Assembly: GCF_023101765.2 (NCBI RefSeq)
Contig: NC_064226.1
Location: forward strand, 13,027,251 to 13,091,250
Direction: 5' to 3'
DNA length: 64,000 nucleotides
Source: Spodoptera frugiperda
Taxonomy: Eukaryota; Arthropoda; Insecta; Lepidoptera; Noctuidae
Part shown: positions 25,480 to 35,700 of the stretch, piece by piece
How positions within the stretch are numbered: position 1 is the stretch's first letter
Layout: each line of letters starts with the position of its first letter
Program-made: the position numbers and the translations under genes
The notes under the pieces: model-generated
What the model saw: only the letters and a program-made list of their open reading frames with translations
Databases searched by the model: none
Told to the model about the DNA's origin: nothing

Positions 25480-26690
25480 TAAGCTATAAATTAAAGCAAT
25501 AAATTATAACCGGCACAAGACACGTCACTAAGCCGCTACTACTGTAAGCTGAAAAAGTGGCCCATGAAATAACTGATTCCAATATCTACCTACATACACT
25601 TGATACAACGATATAATGCTCTTGACTTACATCATTCACATTTAAAGAAAGTAATAATATTATAATGTATGTATGTATGTCACTTTCCGTGTTTTTTTTT
25701 TTGCTTAGGTATTCAGTTACTCAGCATAATCATTTTTCAGCTATCATCATCATTCATACCTCTTTCTTAAAGTATAAAAAAGATCATAAGTACCTATACA
25801 TTTGTACAGATTCTGCATGAATGTATATCGATGTACAAGTTTTGAGCATAGATAGTAAATGGAGACTGCAAACTTTATCTAGATAAACTTCATAATGCGA
25901 CTTCCAACTAAGTTATGGCTGTCGATTACCGCTTCCAACGTACGATGGCAAACAACTTTACCTAGCTTGACTAATTAGACAATCAAAGGTAAAGTGTTGT
26001 TTATAAAAATAGAACGCTAGTGTTTCTAAATTAGGTAAGTACATAACTACGTATTTAAGTTTGCAATTTGGAACTGACTTTCAGCTGATGGTACTAAAGC
26101 GATTAACGCCACCCATGTACAACTTCAACACCACAGGAGTCACAAGTGCGTTGCCGGCCTTTCCAGTGGTACCAAAGTTCCTTTTATAGGATATATATTA
26201 AATTAATCATTAGTCAGTAGCAGCAAATTCAAGATTGTCAGAATAATTTTTAATAATCTCAACTTATAACGCCATCTATTATTGCAAAGAAAAACTATTG
26301 TTTCATATGCTTATCTACTATCCGGCAATAGATGTCGCTCAAAACATTTAGTAAGGTACACTTTAGAAAATGACAAAAAAATAACATGAATAATTTGATT
26401 ATACGTAAAATAATTAGTCATAAAAATATCACATTTGAAAGGAAAATTAAACAGTATTTTATATTTTGAACAAATCTTTAAAAACGAATTACTTTATATT
26501 GAACGTGTCTGTTTTGACAATGCTTTGGATTTGACAGCAGTGAAAATATCTGCGCCCTCTGTCAATAAAATTTTGAAACTTATCGTAATGGTGGTGATTC
26601 TAGTAAACTACCGACTGATTGCATCTATTTTTATTTGTATTTTCTAATTAATTAGCATTAATCGTAATATTTAGTGTTGTGGCTGCGGCC
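25480..26690. other. Cul4 upstream region
   Basis: AT-rich, with a short ATGT repeat (25666-25680) and a minus-strand SINE family A fragment at 26082-26162 (reads GGCCGGCAACGCACTTGTGA on the minus strand). The Cul4 promoter should lie at its right end; no core element is clear. The 70-codon frame at 26435 is not supported as a gene. Confidence 0.4.
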
Positions 26691-26692
26691 AT

Positions 26693-26722
26693 ATGATGCT
26701 TTCTTATGTCGGGTATAGCTAA
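26693..26722 (+). CDS. Overlapping upstream ORF at the Cul4 start
   Basis: Two ATG codons in tandem (26693 and 26696) open a frame of nine codons that ends at TAA 26720..26722. It overlaps the Cul4 ATG at 26706 in another frame. If the transcript start lies upstream of 26693, this uORF would lower Cul4 translation or force leaky scanning. Transcription start is unknown, so the role is inferred. Confidence 0.35.
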   Translation: MMLSYVGYS

Positions 26723-29700
26723 AACGCCAGTTTTGGCCGAGGAGGGTGGTAACAATCAGACTAGAAAACGTTCTCTCCAGACCAGCGAACAGTGCAATAA
26801 TAAAAGAACAAAATCCGACGAAATGAGTGCCAATGAGAAGAAATCTAATTTTTCAATGTTGACTCCAAACTCTAATGGAAGCATTAAGATGACGTCGTCA
26901 TCTATGAACAAGCCTGGTGCAGCGACGAAGAAATTGGTTATAAAGAATTTCAAAAGTGTGTTTACGCTATTATCATACTCGTCATGATTATAACCTATTT
27001 GACATTTACGGAGGCTAATGGCTGGACGTTGTTTTTAGGTAAGCCGAACCTTCCAGAAAATTACCAAGAGACAACATGGAGCAAGTTGCGGGAGGCTGTG
27101 ATCGCCATCCAGACGTCCAAGGCGATCGCGTACTCGCTGGAGGAGCTGTACCAGGCGGTGGAGAACATGTGTAGTCACAAGGTGAAGTACCTACTCTAAC
27201 ATACATAGCACTTTCCTTCAAGTTCACTGCCAAGAACAGCATTACACACAATATTATGTCACTTTTGGCAGTACACTATGCCATAAACAACTATTGTAGG
27301 CATCTCTGAGCACCAATACCAACGTAAATTGATAATTTTACATGATAACAAAGTTATCAAGACGTTATCAATGTTGTAGAACATCTTAATTTCATTTATT
27401 AATTGCATGCTTTTATTGCAATATTTGGAATGAAACATCAAATTTTTATTAAAATATATGCTAATAAGTTTATTCGAAATAATGCAAGTTGAAATATTTT
27501 GCCAGTTATGTCATTAGAAACATATGGACAGCAAAAGATATGATCGAAATAACTTAAAGTTATCTCATTAGTATTTTGAATAGTCAAAAACTCATATGGG
27601 ACTAAATATATACAAATGCAAATGCATTGCATGACCCTGGACTTGATCTACAAGACATTTATTAATAACTAGCAAACCCGGTGAACTCCGTTTCGCCATC
27701 AATGATTTTCCCTGTTTTCCTGCTATCCTCTTGAATTTTTCCTGAATTTTCTTTGCTATAAACCTCACGGAGCCCGAGACCTTCCCAACGAATGCAAAAC
27801 CGTGGAAATCGGTTCGTGCGTTCTGAAGTTATAGCGTCAGGAAGGAAAACCCGACTTATTTTTATATAATAGATAAGTCTGTTCATAGTCAAGTCCAAAA
27901 TTATACTTGAAATATATTATTTTCACCAATTTTATTCAAGAAATGTTAATTAAAAATTAAATAAATTAATATTTAATTTATATTTCATGTTCACTAAATA
28001 GAAAAGAATTTCTTAATCTGATGTAAAATTACTATGAAAAATTCTCTGCTTACATCACTGGTGAGATTTATTAGAATCACATAGCCTGTATAAACATTTG
28101 TCCTATTCTATAGTTATTTCATAATATTATTCTATTTCTCAAAAACTAACTGTGACAATTCACTTTTATCTTATCCTGCTTTCTTTAACCATATAATTAT
28201 CTCCCCATACTGCATATAAGCTACTCAACAGTCACATCACATGTGGCATACTTTCTTTGGACATGTAAAAATGTTAAACATTTAGGTATTTAAAATTGAT
28301 CGTGAGTTTTTTTGTAAATTCGTGCAATCATGTGTGTAAATCCTAAGAGAACATTATGCTGGACTTGCATTCGCATTTTATGCAGTAATGAACTGCATGC
28401 CAGATATATTCTAAAACGATGACCATAATGGTCAAGTAGCAGCATCTTCTAAATTTTTGATGAATGTATAATCTGCATTCTCATACCACCTGCGGCTTAG
28501 GGATTATAATAAATCTCTGTCTTATTTTGGATACCTTTATTTAACAACCTTCAAAGATGTCTTCTTGTTAATGATGATAAAAATACTTATGTTTACTACA
28601 TCCCTAGTTCTTTCACAAATTCATATTTATTACAATGGGAATTGAAAATTTATTTATCCATGTCTTAACTAAAAGCTATTTAAAGTGATAATATAGCACT
28701 TAAATTAACCTTTCACTTGTCCTGTCTGGTTTCAGTTCTAGGTTGTTGAAAACCAAAAAGTCATTAAATGTCAACTATCTTAACTTAAGGGTTCCTAAAA
28801 ATTTTGAGAGTTGCCTAAAATTGGTTTAAAACAGTTTCAGACTAATAAGATAATCATAAACTCTATTATAATCATCATCAGCCCATTTCCATCAACTGCA
28901 AACATTAACTCTCTACTTATTCCAAGCAGATGGCATCACAGCTGTATGTGAATCTAACGAACCTGGTGGAGGCGCACGTGAAGGCCAATATTGAGCAGTT
29001 CCTGTCTGAAAGCATGGACCGGCAGGTGTTCCTCAAGCGTATGGACGACTGCTGGCGCGCGCACTGCCGCCAGATGATCATGATCAGAAGCATCTTCCTG
29101 TATCTAGACCGCACATATGTTCTACAAAACCCTAGTATACATTCTATATGGTAAGTCTTTTTAAAACTAAATGTAATTATTCTTTTGGGAAATAAAATTT
29201 AGTTAAAATTTTAAACCATACATTTATGGAATGAAATGAAATGAGAAATGACATCATTAATAGATAGGTACCTAATAACTGTAGCACAGCAACAATGTTA
29301 TGTCATACATGACACTAAATCTATAATTATAAGAATTGTTTTGAATATTCTTCAGAATATATATAATTTTTTAACATTCTGATGTTATGAAAGCATAACA
29401 TGATCATACATGATCTTCATCCATTAACCCTTGGCATGCTGGAATGCAGATCCATGCGAGACACAATGTGTTTTCTATTGTGTATACTAGTATCTTCTTA
29501 TATGCCTAGGCATATAAGAGGTTAAGTTAAATGAATCAGAATCTAAAATATCTTGCTAAAACTATTAATATTAATATAACTGAACAGCCATGCTATAGAG
29601 GCCTGTGATCTTCAAGCTACTTTTGAAGATACCTCCGTTACTTAGTATTGGACATTTCGATTGAATATTGAATGTTATAAAGTTTGTATTAGAATTAAAG

Positions 29701-32700
29701 AATTAATTATTAACAATTACATGTAAATTTTTTTTTCAGGGACATGGGTTTGGATTTGTTCCGGCACCACATAGCAATGAATACTTTGGTTCAGACCAGG
29801 ACTGTGGACGGTCTACTTACTTTGATTGAGAGGGAGCGCGGTGGTGATGCCGTAGACATATCCTTGCTCAAGAGTCTGCTGCGAATGCTCTCAGACTTGC
29901 AAATATATCAGGATGCTTTTGAACACAAGTGAGTTTTTTTTTTAATTATTTTCTAATACATATTTGTAATAGTTTTTGTTACACACAAAGTACCATTGGT
30001 ACCCTTAGTACGAGTTTGCATTACGTTGAACAAAAACGAATCGAGAGCGCGTTCGAATCGCCAGTTTGATTGGTTAATTCATTGACCGGCCTGAATAAAC
30101 CAACCAATCAGAGCGCCGAACGTGCTCTCGTTTCAATTTCGTTAAACGTAAAACAAAGTAAACTCGGTCTAGACCCCCTGTTTTATCCACTTTTTCGTGT
30201 TGAATTGTGGAGCGGGTAAAGAGTTCTCAAAATGTTAAGTTTTAAAATTCCCAATTATATCACATTATCTATAGGAATAATAATACCTCCTGTTATAATA
30301 ATATTCATAATTTACAAAAAAAATTGCATTTCAAAGTCTAATAAACCTCTGCTTACTCCTTTAGTAATTAAAAGGCGTGATGTATGTATTATTACATATT
30401 TTCAATTTAAAAACGTAATATGTTAATTATGGACAAGTATCTCGGTCATGCATGTGAATTCGCGATGAGTGGATTATTATAGAGCATTTTAATATAAGTA
30501 AGCAGTATGACTCAGATGAACGAATACAGTTATTATCATCAAAGTATGTCATATCAATTTAAACTGGCACTTTTTACTTCCTTGTAATCTTACACTTAAA
30601 ATTATCTCAGACTTTGTCCTGCCTAAATATGACTACCTATAGTTGTTTAGACGCATTTGCTACATACTTTGATGATAATAATTGTATTCTTTCATCTGAG
30701 TTAATCTGAGTCATACTGCTTACTTATATTAAAATGCTCTATAATAATCCACTTGAATTTAATTATACTAAGGGCCTGTTTCGCAATATCTGGATAGCCG
30801 CTATGCACCAGATAAATTTGAACTATGAACATAATTTGCGTGAACTACCTGTCACATTGGTTTGTCGGTTACTTAAATGTAGGTGGTCAAACGGGCGCAG
30901 GATGCGGAAAACATTCATATATAATGATATATAATATAGTATATAGTCATTATCATGAATATGTAATAATCTACCTGTATTAAACCTGAGTATTCTTTTA
31001 CTTCTTGTCAACCTACTTGTTACTAAAGAAGCGAGCGGTATTCCTATTCATTAATTAAATTATTATCCTAACGATTTTAATATTTATATGTTGTGGTAAC
31101 CGATGTCACGTGGTATTTGGATTATAGGGGGTCTATTCATGAACGCTCACGAGACTACGTCACAGTATCCAATCGACAACCCCACCCCATCGCCGCGTGA
31201 TTAGCTCTGCACGTGGAAAGAATTCAATTAAAACAAAACCTATTCTAAATATTGATAAGGTTCAAAGTTACTTCGATTTGGGTTTTCGACAAATTTTTCC
31301 CCCTATTTCTTTCTTTATTGGTTTTTTATTGTACGATTTCTAATAATAGAATGTTTAAAAGTAATTATGAATTAAAACCTTGACTTTACATAGCCTCCCG
31401 CCTTCCACGCATCACGTTGTTTTATTTACAGACTACCTACTTACACGCGGTTTCACCCGCTCTGCTTGGCTCCTATTGGTCATAGCGTGATGTTTTATAG
31501 CCTATAGCCTTCCTCGATAAATGCACTATTCAACACAATAAGAATTATTCAAATCGGACCAGTAGTTCTGGAGATTAGCGCGTTCAAACAAACAAACTCT
31601 TCAGCTTTATAATATTAAGAAGTATAGCTTTCCAATTATGGAATGTTTAAAAGTAATTATGAATTAAAACATTGACTTTACAAAGCCTCCCACCTTCCAC
31701 ACATCACGTTGTTTTATTTACAGATACTAGTAGTCACTAGTTACACAAATATGTACCACGTGACCCGACAAACGTTGATCTCTTAATTTTTATTGTGTGT
31801 TTACCAGGTTCCTACAAGCGACGGAGCGACTGTACGCTGCCGAGGGGCAGCGTCTGATGCGAGAGCTGGCGGTACCACAGTACCTCGCACATGTCGAGAA
31901 GCGACTGCGAGAGGAGAATGAGAGGCTACTGCACTACCTAGACCCCTCCACTAAGTAAGTTTTCAAAACCTTTAAGAAAACAGCGTACTCCGTTATGTAA
32001 GGCTGGCAATGTACTTATGACACTTATGGTGTGTCCATGGGTGGTCCTGATCGCTTACCATCAGGTGATCTGGTTTACCCTTATTCCATAAAAAGTTTAA
32101 TTAGTAATTAGCTTCTTCAATGTAATAAGTTAGTGTTAGAGCAATAGTGGTCTTGAAAGTTTTGGTGGCATGTGTTAAGTGACTATCCCTGATCGAAAAC
32201 TAGCTGAAGTTAGTTCAAAGAGCTGATATGTATGAGCTTAGTTCAAAGTTTTATTTATGAAGTAATACACTTTTTTAACTCAATAACCACTGAGAAATTA
32301 TTAATTCATTCTAAGATTTTCAGATTTCTCCAGATACTTGGTTCAAGATTTTTCTAATGTAATTTTATATTTGTTCTGTGTAGATGGCAATTAATTCACA
32401 CGATAGAGCGGCAGTTGCTGAGCGAACACCTGACGGGTATCCTGGGCAAAGGCCTGGAGTCCCTCATGGACGGGCCGCGACTGGCCGACCTCACCACTCT
32501 CTACACACTCTTCAGTAGAGTCAAGGATGGGCTCACGGAGCTGTGTAACCACTTCAATGCTTATATCAAGGTAACTTGGTCCCATTAAAATAGTCTTTAT
32601 GACCGATCACGACCAATCGTAGTGTAGGGACACAAATGCTGACTATACTAATTGCGTTGAGTATGTTAGTTAGAGAGCCAGTCAGTCAGTCGCTTGTAAC

Positions 32701-35700
32701 ACCGAACCGTAGGAGCACGTAGGAAATATATCTACTGTGTTTCGTGTATTACCATCTTATTTATTCAATCTCGATTCATTGACCCTGAACTTAATATATA
32801 ACAGTAATTAGTGGTGTGGTGTATAGGATACTAAGACTATATAGTGATATACAAGAGCACTTACAGTAGTCACTGGAGTGCTTTTGTTTGTTTTCTTTCT
32901 AATCTTTCTTTTTATGGCAATGGTGTCTTTCTTTTCGAAATCGACTGGTTCGCCACTGAGCCTCATATAGGTACATTGAATTTATTGTATGCTCTCACAT
33001 GAAGCAACTGCTAATCATGAAAACTGAAGTGCTTTTGTTTGTTCACTTATTTTAGGAAAAAGGATTATTGATTGAATTTTTTTTTAAGTTATATTGTCAA
33101 CTCATCAAGAAACGCTCTAAAACTACACTTATGATCAATAGCAGCCGAACAGCGGGTACGCAAGTATCATAATATAACACTATTTTTATTTATTCCAGAA
33201 AAAAGGTCGTACGATAGTAATAGAGCCGGAGCGCGACAAGACGATGGTGGCGGAGTTGTTGGAGTTCAAGGAGCAGCTCGACCACGTGGTCAACACCTGC
33301 TTCCAGCGCAACGACAAGTTCCTCTACTCCATGAGGGAAGCCTTCGAGTACTTCATCAACCAGAGACAGAACAAACCCGCTGAACTTATAGGTAACTACA
33401 CATTATAACATTTCTAATAGCTATTATTAGAACTTATGACGGGATATTTACCATGTTTATACATTTTCGTAAGTTTCCGATATTTCGGCACTGTTGCAAG
33501 CGCCATGATCACGGATTAACTGGAGTAAATGCGGGTGGGTGTTTACGAGCAGACAAATCGGTCTACCGACAGTGCCGAAATATCGGAAACTCACGAAAAT
33601 GTATAAACATGGTAAATATCCCGTCATAAGTTCTAATAATAGTGTTAGTGACCATGTCAGTTTAAAAACTTCTAATAGCTAACTAACTAACTAACGGTTG
33701 GCGCGGTGGCTGGGTAACCGACTGCCGCGCAACGTGTAGCGGGTTAGATTCCCGCACGCAGCAACTCGTTGTGTGATCCACAAATTATTGTTTCGGGTTT
33801 GGGTGTCATGTGTAGGTGAATTTGTATGTTTGTAAACGCACTCACGACACACGAGAAAATCCTAGTCGTCGGTAGTCATCCCCTATTACATGGGACTAAC
33901 GCAAATGGTGAAAAATGGGTGTATATTGTATTGCGGCATTACGTGCCGTAATGTGCACCCCTGCCTACCCCTTCGGGGATAAAAGGCGTGACGTTGCTAA
34001 CGTTGTAATAGTTAACTTAAGGTGGCTCTAGTCGTTCTTTTTCCCATACTAATTTGGGGGTGGTTTTCCATCACTGTTTGGCATCGTACATACTAAATTA
34101 AACATGATATCGTTTGACTCATCAATAACTTTGTCGGTACAGTTTTAGATTTGTAAAATAATAAACCATAATATAAATTATAACTTACACTTACTTATAC
34201 GTTTTACGAGTTAACTCGACTAGTTTCAAGACACGCTACGAGCTTATAATCATGACTTGCATTGCTAGAGAAAAATTGCACATTGTTGTTTCTATATAAT
34301 TAATTGAACTAGTGGTCGCCTAGTGGCCGAAATTCGACCATATACGATTTAATTTACAATACCACTTAACATACGTTCAAGGATCATTTTTATTTAACTC
34401 AAACTCAAACAAACTCTTTTATAAAACTCTATTCATATAAGACGTGAGAATATCTTCGCAATGTCTGTCAATTTTGACGTTTTGTCAAATACGATCAGAT
34501 ACTATGCATGTGTGTGTAATGTTTTATTTATTGATTTAATGTACTTTATAAGCATTAGTATTGAAAAATATTAGCGTTCTGCACTTCTCCTACACATAAA
34601 CTATAAGTGTACCAAATTTTATGCACCTACGTCCGCCCAATTTTCGTAAAAATGAATATAAAGTTTTTGCATCACGTATTAATATATAGATTTAAGTATC
34701 ATTGTTTAGAAACTTCATATTCAATTATTGGGGTAGGCAAATTGTGATTAAGCTAGTTACTAGCTAGTAACATACAAAAAAAAAATACCCCACATAATTC
34801 TTTAAATAGCTTTAATACATTCAAATATATCATGTATTTTTAAATTTCCAGCCAAATTCGTGGACGTGAAACTAAGGGCAGGCAACAAGGAGGCGACGGA
34901 GGAGGAGTTAGAACGACTACTGGACAAGATCATGGTTCTGTTCCGGTTCATACACGGCAAGGACGTTTTCGAGGCATTCTATAAGAAGGTATATCTACTT
35001 TATTAACACCAGAACTTTAGTTACTACAAATTGTCTATGGGCTCCGGAGCAGGGGGCCTACTCCGGTTCTCTAATCCGAAGTTTCGTTTAATCTTCGGCT
35101 TCGGCGTAGGTTTTATTAATTCACTAATAGAATTACTTGAAATAACGTTTTATTTTTAATTTCATATTAAAATCTATTTATTAATTTTCATTTCATTTGT
35201 TCATTTTTGTTCACGAAAGTTCGCAATAAATAGAATTGTAGTATGCAATCTGCGAAGTTTTTTTGTTCGTTCGTTGAATTAGAGTAGGTCCCCAGGTCTT
35301 TCAAGAGGACTCGGTGCCCCTTACAGGTGTTGAGGGTGGCTTTAGTAAGGTGAAAATCCCACACTAGGCTTTTGTCCCCAAAAAGCTAGGCGCCTTTTGA
35401 AGGATTCATAAAAAAAATCTCTTTAATTGAATCTAGACCTAAATGTAAATGTTTTAGGTTAATAATGTATTGTTTTAATTTTTACTCATGATTATTATTT
35501 TATTCCCAGGATCTCGCCAAAAGATTGTTGGTCGGTAAGTCGGCGTCAGTGGATGCTGAGAAGTCAATGCTGAGTAAATTGAAGCAGGAGTGCGGAGGAG
35601 GATTCACGTGCAAACTGGAGGGCATGTTCAAAGACATGGAGCTCTCCAAGGACATCAATATTACTTATAAACAAGTTAGTATATATTTTATAATTTTCGT

